Part shown: piece by piece, positions 1 through 5,205 of the stretch
Position numbering within the stretch: the first letter of the stretch is position 1
Layout: each line of letters opens with the position of its first letter
DNA from: Sideroxydans sp.
GTDB taxonomy: Bacteria > Pseudomonadota > Gammaproteobacteria > Burkholderiales > Gallionellaceae
Direction: 5' to 3'
DNA: 6,529 nt
Assembly: GCA_030823965.1 (NCBI GenBank)
Contig: JAVBYP010000174.1
Location: 1 to 6,529, forward strand
The notes under the pieces: generated by a model
The model's input: the letters and a program-made list of their open reading frames with translations, nothing else
Told to the model about the DNA's origin: nothing
Databases searched by the model: none
Position numbers and translations under genes: made by a program

Positions 1-350
1 TGCTCACGCAAGATGGTCGTGTCGCAAAGCAACTGATCGGCGAAGACTCGCCCATCGAAAAAGAATATCTGGTGCGCGTGCAAGGCAAGTTAGAGAACAA
101 CGGCTTGGCGATGTTGAATCACGGTTTGTCGTTGGATGGCAAAAAACTAAAGCCTGCCAAAGTGAGCTGGATGAATGACGACCAACTGCGCTTCATCCTC
201 GTCGAAGGCAAGAAGCGTCAGATACGCCGCATGTGTGAGATGGTGGGATTACGCGTCACCGCACTGAAGCGGGTGCGCATCGGCAAAGTACGACTAGGTG
301 AGTTGCCACAAGGACAATGGCGCTACTTACGCGAAGACGAGTCGTTCTAA
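1..350 (+). CDS. rluF: RluF-like 23S rRNA pseudouridine synthase, 3' part (5' end outside window)
   Basis: This is the C-terminal 115 residues of an RsuA/RluB/E/F-family pseudouridine synthase, which isomerises specific uridines in rRNA. The frame is open from base 3 to the TAA at 348-350, so the gene enters from the left edge. The internal ATG at 72 is not the start, because conserved family sequence ([12 protein letters not shown], then EKEYLVRV) lies before it. Further family marks are [20 protein letters not shown], followed by [22 protein letters not shown], the conserved end of the catalytic domain. The N-terminal S4 domain and the catalytic Asp motif (GRLD type) lie upstream of the window and cannot be checked. 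EKEYLV and the RQIRRMCE block fit RluF better than RluB or RsuA, but subfamily assignment from a fragment is inference. It lacks the Lys-rich tail of E. coli RluF. It converges on corC with a 16-base gap. Confidence 0.87.
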   Translation, partial: LTQDGRVAKQLIGEDSPIEKEYLVRVQGKLENNGLAMLNHGLSLDGKKLKPAKVSWMNDDQLRFILVEGKKRQIRRMCEMVGLRVTALKRVRIGKVRLGELPQGQWRYLREDESF

Positions 351-366
351 AGGGCACTGCTAGAAA

Positions 367-1215
367 TCACTCCTGCTTGTCCGCCTCGATAAGCAGACGC
401 TCCACCAGCAAGGAATGCAACCTACGACTGTCCGCGCGCAGCACGGTGAACTGCCACTCACCGATCTGGACACGGTCATTGCGTTTAGGCAGTTGGCCGG
501 CCGACTTGAGCACCAAACCACCGATGGTGTCGCAATCCTCATCACTGAAGTCCGTCCCCAATGACTCATTGAAATCTTCGATCTCGGTATCGGCTTTCAC
601 GCGCCAATGCGCATCGTCCTGACGGATGATGTTGTCCTCATCTTCATCGAAGTCATACTCATCCGCGATGTCGCCGACGATCTGCTCCAACACGTCTTCG
701 ATGGTGACCATACCACTCACGCCGCCGTACTCATCTACCACCAGCGCGATGTGATTGCGATTGCTGCGGAAGTCGCGCAGCAACACATTGAGACGTTTTG
801 ATTCGGGAACGAATACCGCTGGGCGCAGCATATCGCGCACGTCGAACTCCTCACCCGCGTAGTAACGCAGCAAGTCTTTCGCCAACAAGATACCGATGAT
901 GTTGTCTTTATCGCCATCCGTAACAGGGAAGCGGGAGTGCGCGGCCTCGATGACGTAGGGGATGAATTCTTCCGGTGGCTGACTGATGTCGATGACATCC
1001 ATCTGGGCGCGGGGGATCATGATCTCGCGCACTTGGCGCTCGGAGACCTGGATGACGCCTTCCATCATGGAGAGGGCGTCGGCATCCAGCAGGTTGCGCT
1101 CGTAGGCGCTATGTAACAGGGTGACCAACTGCTCGCGGTCTTCCGGCTCACGCAACAACAGATTGGAGAGCCGTTCCAGCAGGCTGGGTTTGTTACTACT
1201 TTCTGAACCGTCCAT
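367..1215 (-). CDS. corC: CorC/YbeX family CBS-domain protein (Mg2+/Co2+ efflux associated)
   Basis: This 282-residue cytosolic protein is close to the length of E. coli YbeX (292). Visible parts in order: an N-terminal segment (LLERLSNLLLREPEDREQL, then LLDADALSMMEGVIQVSE); REIMIPRAQMDVID opening the first CBS domain (about 67-126); a second CBS domain (about 131-187) with the signature DEYGGVSGMVTIEDVLEQIV; an acidic linker; and a C-terminal CorC/HlyC domain (about 200-278) with DTIGGLVL. CBS pairs usually bind adenosine nucleotides. The family is linked to Mg2+/Co2+ efflux and, in the ybeZYX cluster, to ribosome and rRNA quality; the exact biochemical role is unsettled. A GTG at 1218 lies directly before the ATG at 1215. 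I chose ATG, but there is no strong Shine-Dalgarno sequence for either. It starts 9 bases after the ybeY stop, so it is cotranscribed. No apolipoprotein N-acyltransferase gene follows. Confidence 0.93.
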   Translation of the reverse strand: MDGSESSNKPSLLERLSNLLLREPEDREQLVTLLHSAYERNLLDADALSMMEGVIQVSERQVREIMIPRAQMDVIDISQPPEEFIPYVIEAAHSRFPVTDGDKDNIIGILLAKDLLRYYAGEEFDVRDMLRPAVFVPESKRLNVLLRDFRSNRNHIALVVDEYGGVSGMVTIEDVLEQIVGDIADEYDFDEDEDNIIRQDDAHWRVKADTEIEDFNESLGTDFSDEDCDTIGGLVLKSAGQLPKRNDRVQIGEWQFTVLRADSRRLHSLLVERLLIEADKQE

Positions 1216-1224
1216 CACTCAACT

Positions 1225-1671
1225 TCAACTAACTAGATAGGGCGCAGGATACCGTAATTTGAGCATCAACGCAGTCTCAAGCGCTTCCATCGCCTCTGCG
1301 TCACGCTTATTTTCATGATCATAACCTTGCAGATGTAACGCCGCGTGGATGGTCAGATGTGCGAAGTGTGCGAGCAATTCCTTACCCTGCTCCTTGGCTT
1401 CGCGTTCCACCACAGGTGCGCAGATCACCACATCGCCATACAGTGGCTCGCTATCGTCGTAAACAAAGGTCAGCACATTGGTCGCGTAGTCTTTGCCGCG
1501 ATAACTTTGGTTCAATGCACGGCCTTCGATGTCATCCACGATGCGCAACACCATCTGCACATCTTGCTGCAATGCCACTTTCACCCAACGGCGGAATTGT
1601 TGGCGAGTCGGCAGTTTCTTCGCATTGCTCGCGAACTGTACCGACAGAGAGAGTTTGTTTTCGACTTTCAT
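1225..1671 (-). CDS. ybeY: YbeY endoribonuclease (rRNA maturation factor)
   Basis: YbeY is a zinc-dependent single-strand endoribonuclease needed for 16S rRNA 3' maturation and 70S ribosome quality control. The 148-residue product is typical in length. The metal site [12 protein letters not shown] is present, with the three zinc ligands at His109, His113 and His119. The conserved [13 protein letters not shown] block (Arg58 in the position of the functionally important Arg of E. coli YbeY) and [10 protein letters not shown] are also there. The ATG at 1671 overlaps the miaB stop as ATGA (1671-1668), which fixes the start and suggests coupled translation. corC begins 9 bases downstream. In most Proteobacteria phoH/ybeZ separates miaB from ybeY; here it is missing. 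Family assignment is secure. Confidence 0.96.
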   Translation of the reverse strand: MKVENKLSLSVQFASNAKKLPTRQQFRRWVKVALQQDVQMVLRIVDDIEGRALNQSYRGKDYATNVLTFVYDDSEPLYGDVVICAPVVEREAKEQGKELLAHFAHLTIHAALHLQGYDHENKRDAEAMEALETALMLKLRYPAPYLVS

Positions 1672-2996
1672 GACAACACCAATTCTCCACGTAAGGTATG
1701 CAAAGTACCCGAAGCGATGCGCACATCCACATAACGCCCCAACATCCCCGGCGAGCCCGCAAAATTAACCACTCGGTTGTTCTCGGTACGTCCGGCTAAT
1801 TCCAACTCGCTCTTACGTGAGATATTCTCTACCAGCACACGTTGCACCGTACCGGCCATGCTGTCGCTGACCTGTTGGCCTAGCACCGCGAGACGCTCTT
1901 GCAAACGATGCAAGCGCGCCATCTTGGTCTCATAGGGCGTGTCATCTTGCATCTCGGCTGCGGGCGTGCCGGGGCGCGGACTAAACAGGAAGCTGAAGCT
2001 GGCATCGAAGCCGACCTCATCAATCAACTTCATCGTCGCTTCAAAATCCGCTTCCGTCTCACCCGGAAAACCGATGATGAAATCAGACGTGATAGAGATG
2101 TCAGGCCGCACCGCCCTCAATCTACGCACCACCGATTTGTATTCCAGTGCCGTGTAACCGCGCTTCATCGCTGCCAAGATACGATCCGAACCCGACTGCA
2201 CAGGCAGGTGTAGATGACTCGCCAGCTTAGGCGTCGTAGCGTAGAGATCGATCAAGCGCTGCGTCATCTCACGCGGGTGCGACGTCGTAAAACGTAAGCG
2301 CTGCACACTGGGCATCGCGGCGACAGCTTGCACCAGGTAGGCAAAATCCACTGTATCACCATCAGGTGTGGCCCCCTGATAGGCATTCACGTTCTGCCCG
2401 ATCAAAGTGATCTCGCTCACACCTTGCGCAGTCAACTTCTCTACTTCACGTAACACATCTGCAAAAGGACGTGATATCTCCTCGCCCCGCGTGTAAGGCA
2501 CGACGCAGAACGTGCAATATTTACTGCATCCTTCCATGATGGAGACGAATGCTGCGCCATGTGTGGTTTGTGTAGCGGGCAGATGATCGAATTTCTCGAT
2601 CTCAGGAAAACTGATATCCACCTGAGCGCGGCCACTAGCAAGTCTGTCCTCGAGGAGGTGTGGCAAACGGTGCAAAGTCTGCGGACCGAACACCACGTCC
2701 ACATAAGGTGCGCGCTTGAGGATGGCTGCGCCTTCTTGGCTGGCGACACAACCGCCGACACCGATCAACAACCCCGGGTTCATCAACTTCATCTCGCGTG
2801 CGCGCCCAAGGTCAGAGAACACCTTATCTTCAGCTTTCTCACGGATCGAACAGGTATTGAACAAGATGATGTCGGCGCCCTCCGGACTATCCACCTGCAC
2901 CATGTCTCCGCAAGCCTGCATCACGTCCGCCATCTTGTCCGAGTCGTACTCGTTCATCTGGCAACCATAAGTCTTTATATAGAGCTTCTTCTGCAC
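1668..2996 (-). CDS. miaB: tRNA-2-methylthio-N6-isopentenyladenosine(37) methylthiotransferase MiaB
   Basis: MiaB is a radical-SAM enzyme that adds a methylthio group to i6A37 of tRNAs reading UNN codons. The 442-residue protein shows the whole family layout. An N-terminal UPF0004 domain carries the auxiliary-cluster cysteines C12 ([12 protein letters not shown]), C49 ([13 protein letters not shown]) and C83 ([11 protein letters not shown]). The radical-SAM domain has C157, C161 and C164 in [18 protein letters not shown]. Further marks are [12 protein letters not shown] and [12 protein letters not shown]-terminal TRAM domain (about 378-441) contains [11 protein letters not shown]. The start is a GTG at 2996: it gives the expected N-terminus ([12 protein letters not shown]) and has AAAGG six bases upstream. 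The length matches betaproteobacterial orthologues; E. coli MiaB is longer at the C-terminus. Its stop overlaps the ybeY start (ATGA). It is the first gene of the miaB-ybeY-corC cluster. Confidence 0.98.
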   Translation of the reverse strand: MQKKLYIKTYGCQMNEYDSDKMADVMQACGDMVQVDSPEGADIILFNTCSIREKAEDKVFSDLGRAREMKLMNPGLLIGVGGCVASQEGAAILKRAPYVDVVFGPQTLHRLPHLLEDRLASGRAQVDISFPEIEKFDHLPATQTTHGAAFVSIMEGCSKYCTFCVVPYTRGEEISRPFADVLREVEKLTAQGVSEITLIGQNVNAYQGATPDGDTVDFAYLVQAVAAMPSVQRLRFTTSHPREMTQRLIDLYATTPKLASHLHLPVQSGSDRILAAMKRGYTALEYKSVVRRLRAVRPDISITSDFIIGFPGETEADFEATMKLIDEVGFDASFSFLFSPRPGTPAAEMQDDTPYETKMARLHRLQERLAVLGQQVSDSMAGTVQRVLVENISRKSELELAGRTENNRVVNFAGSPGMLGRYVDVRIASGTLHTLRGELVLS

Positions 2997-3002
2997 GTTC
3001 TA

Positions 3003-3007
3003 CCTTT
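3003..3007 (-). promoter_or_regulatory. Shine-Dalgarno sequence of miaB (supports GTG start)
   Basis: AAAGG is followed by a six-base spacer and then GTG at 2996. No ATG is available nearby that would keep the conserved N-terminus [11 protein letters not shown], so this site decides the non-ATG start. Confidence 0.7.
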
Positions 3008-3074
3008 GCAAATCAGTGGCAACAACCCATCGGAAATTATTGGCCTTTTATCTGTAAGCCTTAGCAAAGATGTG

Positions 3075-3103
3075 TGAATAGTCGACAAATATACTCATAT
3101 AAT
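3075..3103 (+). promoter_or_regulatory. Probable sigma70 promoter of the first 30-residue peptide gene
   Basis: There is a perfect TATAAT at 3098-3103. Seventeen bases upstream lies TGAATA (3075-3080), a weak -35 with 3 of 6 matches to TTGACA. Transcription would start near 3110, giving a leader of about 74 bases before the ATG at 3184. The -10 is convincing. The -35 is poor, so the promoter may need an activator or rely on its AT-rich surroundings. This is sequence inference only. Confidence 0.5.
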
Positions 3104-3116
3104 TTGTACTGCCTTA
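3088..3116 (-). promoter_or_regulatory. Possible miaB promoter (weak)
   Basis: On the minus strand TATATT (3093-3088) is a 5-of-6 match to the -10 box. The hexamer 17 bases upstream (TAAGGC, 3116-3111) is a poor -35. If real, it overlaps the divergent promoter of the first small peptide gene, so both could not easily be occupied together. The leader to the GTG at 2996 would be about 85 bases. No better candidate was seen between 2997 and 3183. Confidence 0.25.
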
Positions 3117-3120
3117 GCCG

Positions 3121-3135
3121 ACTAATCCAATTAGT
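3121..3135. promoter_or_regulatory. Perfect interrupted palindrome, candidate operator
   Basis: ACTAAT-CCA-ATTAGT has 6-base arms and a 3-base centre. It sits about 18 bases after the TATAAT, in the early transcribed region of the first small peptide gene, a usual place for a repressor site. It is too short and AT-rich for a stable RNA hairpin. The binding protein is unknown, and chance occurrence of a 6-base arm pair in AT-rich DNA is possible. Confidence 0.35.
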
Positions 3136-3183
3136 GCTATCGCCTACAAGAACCATCATAAACCAGCACAAGGGAGTAACCGC

Positions 3184-3276
3184 ATGTCCTTCATCGCAGA
3201 CATTTCATCCATCGGCGTAGCAATTTTCTCCGTTGGCTTCGCAATCTGGATCACGATTCAAACAATCAAAGACTGA
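3184..3276 (+). CDS. 30-residue hydrophobic single-helix peptide, copy 1 (unrecognised)
   Basis: The ATG at 3184 is preceded by AGGGAG (3171-3176) with a 7-base spacer, a strong ribosome-binding site. The product is 30 residues: MSFIAD at the N-terminus, SSIG at 8-11, a hydrophobic helix to about residue 25 with Trp22, and a short tail ending TIKD. Asp6, Lys29 and Asp30 are the only charged residues, so a single membrane-spanning or membrane-surface helix is likely. The second copy at 3470-3562 has the same length, aligns without gaps and shares 15 of the first 22 residues. Seven of those 15 shared codons differ only synonymously, which argues for selection on the protein. I do not recognise the family. 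Known 25-50 residue membrane peptides (CydX, KdpF, AcrZ, TisB) do not share its sequence. It could be a regulator or subunit of a membrane complex, or a type I toxin-like peptide; there is no direct evidence for any role. Confidence 0.82.
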   Translation: MSFIADISSIGVAIFSVGFAIWITIQTIKD

Positions 3277-3288
3277 TCAAACCTTAGG

Positions 3289-3315
3289 GCGCAGGAATCG
3301 ATCACCTCCCTGCGC
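3289..3315. other. Inverted repeat between the two small peptide genes
   Basis: GCGCAGG (3289-3295) and CCTGCGC (3309-3315) form a perfect 7-bp GC-rich stem with a 13-base loop, starting 12 bases after the first stop codon. No T-run follows, so it is not a canonical intrinsic terminator. It could slow RNA decay from the 3' end, cause partial termination or aid a Rho-dependent stop in the C-rich stretch after it. Its strength suggests an RNA role, but this is inferred. Confidence 0.4.
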
Positions 3316-3386
3316 TCCATACTACCCGCCTACCCCCGACAGACCATCGCCCCAGTCGTTTGGTCAGGTACTCTATTGCCCACTGC

Positions 3387-3414
3387 TTTCCAGCCCTAGC
3401 AAATGTGCTACGAT
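3387..3414 (+). promoter_or_regulatory. Probable extended -10 promoter of the second 30-residue peptide gene
   Basis: TACGAT (3409-3414) is preceded directly by TGC, giving an extended -10 box. TTTCCA (3387-3392), 16 bases upstream of the -10, is a 4-of-6 match for the -35. Transcription would start near 3421, with a leader of about 48 bases. The second copy could therefore be expressed independently of the first. Confidence 0.45.
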
Positions 3415-3457
3415 TCTCCCTGCAATTTTTGTTGGTATGTTCAACCTAAATCTCTGT

Positions 3458-3464
3458 GGAGGAG
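3458..3464 (+). promoter_or_regulatory. Strong Shine-Dalgarno sequence that fixes the start of peptide copy 2
   Basis: GGAGGAG lies five bases before the ATG at 3470. It decides against earlier in-frame starts (3233 and 3437), whose extra residues are Pro/Ser/Arg-rich and have no counterpart in copy 1. Confidence 0.85.
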
Positions 3465-3469
3465 AAAAT

Positions 3470-3562
3470 ATGTCATTCATCGCTGATTTGTCATCCATTG
3501 GTACGGCAATCCTAGCTGTTGTTTTTTCTTTGTGGATGCTGAAAGAGCTGTTTACTAACTGA
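3470..3562 (+). CDS. 30-residue hydrophobic single-helix peptide, copy 2 (unrecognised)
   Basis: This is the paralogue of the peptide at 3184-3276 and also exactly 30 residues: MSFIAD, SSIG at 8-11, a hydrophobic core with Trp22, then a tail MLKELFTN that differs fully from copy 1. Charged residues are Asp6, Lys25 and Glu26. One transmembrane or amphipathic helix is expected, with no cleavable signal peptide. The reading frame is open further upstream to 3233, but that extension would overlap copy 1 in another frame and is compositionally junk-like; the Shine-Dalgarno GGAGGAG and the match to copy 1 set the start at 3470. A strong terminator follows 23 bases after the stop. The conserved N-terminal half and divergent C-terminal tail suggest a shared membrane or partner contact with different cytosolic or periplasmic ends. 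Function is unknown. Confidence 0.85.
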   Translation: MSFIADLSSIGTAILAVVFSLWMLKELFTN

Positions 3563-3583
3563 TTACCGCTCTGTCTTAGAAAT

Positions 3584-3616
3584 AAAAAAACTCCAGCTTC
3601 GGCTGGAGTTTTTATT
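3584..3616. terminator. Bidirectional intrinsic terminator between peptide copy 2 and tRNA-Met
   Basis: CTCCAGC (3591-3597), a TTCG loop (3598-3601) and GCTGGAG (3602-3608) form a perfect stem. It is extended by five A-T pairs and flanked by A7 on the left and T5 on the right. On the plus strand it ends the small-peptide transcript. On the minus strand the T7 follows the same stem and ends the tRNA-Met transcript, only three bases past the encoded CCA. Confidence 0.95.
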
Positions 3617-3693
3617 TGGTGGTGATAGGTGGACTTGAACCACCGACCCCAGCATTATGAGTGCTGTGCTCTAACCAACTGAGCTATATCACC
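3617..3693 (-). tRNA. tRNA-Met (elongator), anticodon CAT
   Basis: This is a complete 77-base tRNA gene with an encoded 3' CCA. The acceptor stem GGTGATA/TATCACC is perfect, with discriminator A. The D-arm reads AGCTCAGTTGGTTAGAGC. The anticodon stem CAGCA/TGCTG closes the loop CTCATAA with anticodon CAT at 3659-3657. The T-arm is GGTGG-TTCAAGT-CCACC. The first acceptor pair is G-C, unlike initiator tRNA. The segment CACTCATAATG followed by GGGGTC matches elongator tRNA-Met rather than the CAT-anticodon tRNA-Ile (lysidine type), though the latter cannot be fully excluded by eye. It has its own promoter at the end of the upstream gene and a terminator directly after it. Confidence 0.97.
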
Positions 3694-3735
3694 GAAACCG
3701 AAAGGCCAAGAGCACATGCCTTAAAAGAGGGCGGC

Positions 3736-3764
3736 ATTCTCCCGATTTCACCCCATCCTGTCAA
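3736..3764 (-). promoter_or_regulatory. Sigma70 promoter of tRNA-Met with GC-rich discriminator
   Basis: A perfect -35 TTGACA (3764-3759) is followed by a 17-base spacer and GAGAAT (3741-3736, 4 of 6 matches to TATAAT). The next bases are GCCGCCC, a GC-rich discriminator as found in stable-RNA promoters under stringent control. The -35 overlaps the TGA stop of the SPOR-domain gene. The predicted start is near 3729, leaving a 5' leader of about 35 bases to be removed by RNase P. Confidence 0.7.
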
Positions 3765-4483
3765 TTACAGTCCGCTGATTTAAGTTCAGTATCTGGAAAT
3801 CCCTTTTGTAAAGCCTTTATCTTCTCAGTCGTAGCGACATCCGCATCCTTCAAGACAAACACGGTGAATTTGAGCTTGCTCATGCGTTCACCCACCTTAG
3901 CGCTCCGAACACCCCTCTCGCGCAAGCTCTCATGGAATTTCTGCGCTGCCTCCTCTGTCCTGAATACGCCTAGTGAGATCGTATTCAGCCATGCGCCTTC
4001 TTCCTGCACCACGAAGTAGTCATCGATACCCAGTTTCTTCAGTTGCGAGATCTTGCGCTGCACCTCTGCGGAGTTCTTCAAAGGCGGCATGAAAACCCAG
4101 AATCCACCCACATGCTCGACGACGCGTTGCGATAACTTCTCACCCAACTTCAATGTCGCCAACCCAGCTTGCGCATCAGCCAAGCCCCGTCCAGAGAATT
4201 CCCCCCATTCCATACATTGCTTAGCCACCTTGGGTACGGAAGCCAATTCAGAAGAAAGGATAGACGCAGGCGCGAAGGGGTCTGCGTTGGAAGAAATAAC
4301 GGCACTGCTAGAGACGTTAGAGGAAGCGGGAACTGCATCACTGACCAAGCGTATCTTGTCCGCATTGAGCGGGGCTTGTGCAGCAACCGCCTCGACATCC
4401 TGCGTCAAAACACCGCCCCATTGCATCACCGCGAAGAACGCGATATTGGCCAACAACAATAAACCCAAAATCCACTTTGTCAT
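3761..4483 (-). CDS. Membrane-anchored SPOR-domain protein
   Basis: This is a 240-residue protein with an N-terminal hydrophobic segment (about 4-22, WILGLLLLANIAFFAVMQW) that looks like an uncleaved inner-membrane anchor. A Ser/Ala-rich linker (about 48-70) follows, then a C-terminal SPOR-like domain (about 127-197; GGFWVFMPP, KISQLKKLGIDDYFVV, ISLGVFRTEEAA). SPOR domains bind denuded peptidoglycan glycan strands and often act at the division septum. That suggests an envelope role, but the exact function is unknown. It starts at ATG 4483, overlapping the coaX stop as ATGA, with GGGGAAAG upstream. SPOR-domain genes directly after birA-coaX are, from memory, a frequent betaproteobacterial arrangement. 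The tRNA-Met promoter begins in its stop codon. Confidence 0.85.
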   Translation of the reverse strand: MTKWILGLLLLANIAFFAVMQWGGVLTQDVEAVAAQAPLNADKIRLVSDAVPASSNVSSSAVISSNADPFAPASILSSELASVPKVAKQCMEWGEFSGRGLADAQAGLATLKLGEKLSQRVVEHVGGFWVFMPPLKNSAEVQRKISQLKKLGIDDYFVVQEEGAWLNTISLGVFRTEEAAQKFHESLRERGVRSAKVGERMSKLKFTVFVLKDADVATTEKIKALQKGFPDTELKSADCN

Positions 4484-5205
4484 GCTTCACTTTCCCCAAT
4501 GATCTGCAAACCACGCAAGACCAGATTATCAACGTGATCGAACGGTATGGACAGATGCGGCATCACTTTCGCGGCAGCACCTCCGCTCAAGACACAGCGT
4601 GCATCCGTTTCTTTAGCACGCAACAATAAGAACTGACTCTCGATAGCGCCCAGCGTCGCTCTGACGACCCCACTATGGATCGCATCAGCGGTATCCAGCG
4701 GGAAGTCTTTCAACGCACCTTCTCTTGCCTCAAGCTGCGCCGTCCCCGTAGCGAGACTGCCTCGCATCATATCCACGCCGGGCAAGATCAGTCCACCCAA
4801 GAACTCACCTCTAGCAGACAGTGCATCCACTGTCGTTGCCGTACCGCAGCTCACCACTAGGCAAGCGCACTGCACATCATGCCAAGCCGCGATCAACGCC
4901 GCCCAGCGGTCGCTCCCCAAACGGTGCGGCTGGGTATATCCATTGCGCACTCCACACTGCTCAGACTTCGCCTGCACAATTTCCACAGGGCACCCAGATG
5001 TCGCACACAACTCGCGCACCCGCATAGCGACATCTTCACCTGCCACATTGGAGACCAAGATACGAGACGGCGCTGACATGCGCGCGAACACTTGTTGCAA
5101 GGATGCCGTCGCAGAATGGTCGAGCGCACCCATTTGGGATTGCCGACCTGCCTCCACCAATGCCCACTTGATCCGCGAATTCCCAATATCGAGCAATAAC
5201 ATCAT
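4480..5205 (-). CDS. coaX: Type III pantothenate kinase CoaX
   Basis: CoaX phosphorylates pantothenate, the first step of coenzyme A synthesis; type III enzymes need a monovalent cation such as K+ and are not feedback-inhibited by CoA. The 241-residue protein belongs to the ASKHA fold. It has the phosphate-1 motif DIGNSRIKWAL (Asp6), LGSDRWAALIAAW (96-108, with the conserved catalytic-region Asp99), the phosphate-2 motif VVSCGTATTVDAL (118-129), GGLILPGVDMM, and the glycine-rich VLSGGAA near 205-211. The ATG at 5205 overlaps the birA stop as ATGA and has GAGG upstream; a second ATG follows at once (5202). Its stop overlaps the SPOR gene start. No alternative assignment is likely. Confidence 0.96.
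   Translation of the reverse strand: MMLLLDIGNSRIKWALVEAGRQSQMGALDHSATASLQQVFARMSAPSRILVSNVAGEDVAMRVRELCATSGCPVEIVQAKSEQCGVRNGYTQPHRLGSDRWAALIAAWHDVQCACLVVSCGTATTVDALSARGEFLGGLILPGVDMMRGSLATGTAQLEAREGALKDFPLDTADAIHSGVVRATLGAIESQFLLLRAKETDARCVLSGGAAAKVMPHLSIPFDHVDNLVLRGLQIIGESEA

Noticed and set aside
2559..3077. A 172-residue plus-strand open frame
   Set aside because: It lies antisense to the conserved N-terminal half of miaB and has no recognisable domain; a shadow of the real gene.
3289..3315. Intrinsic terminator after peptide copy 1
   Set aside because: The stem is good, but it has a 13-base loop and no T-run follows it, so I list it only as an inverted repeat.
3233..3562. A 109-residue plus-strand protein starting at 3233
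   Set aside because: Only its last 30 residues are real. The upstream part overlaps peptide copy 1 in another frame, is Pro/Ser/Arg-rich, and lacks a ribosome-binding site, while GGAGGAG directly precedes the ATG at 3470.
3184..3562. Peptides as known type I toxins or known small membrane subunits (TisB, Ldr, Ibs, CydX, KdpF, AcrZ)
   Set aside because: Size and hydrophobicity are similar, but no sequence match to any of these as I recall them, and no clear antisense RNA promoter was found opposite either gene.
3617..3693. tRNA-Met as an integration (att) site for a mobile element carrying the small peptide genes
   Set aside because: No integrase gene, no partial repeat of the tRNA 3' end and no change in composition around 2997-3600 was seen.
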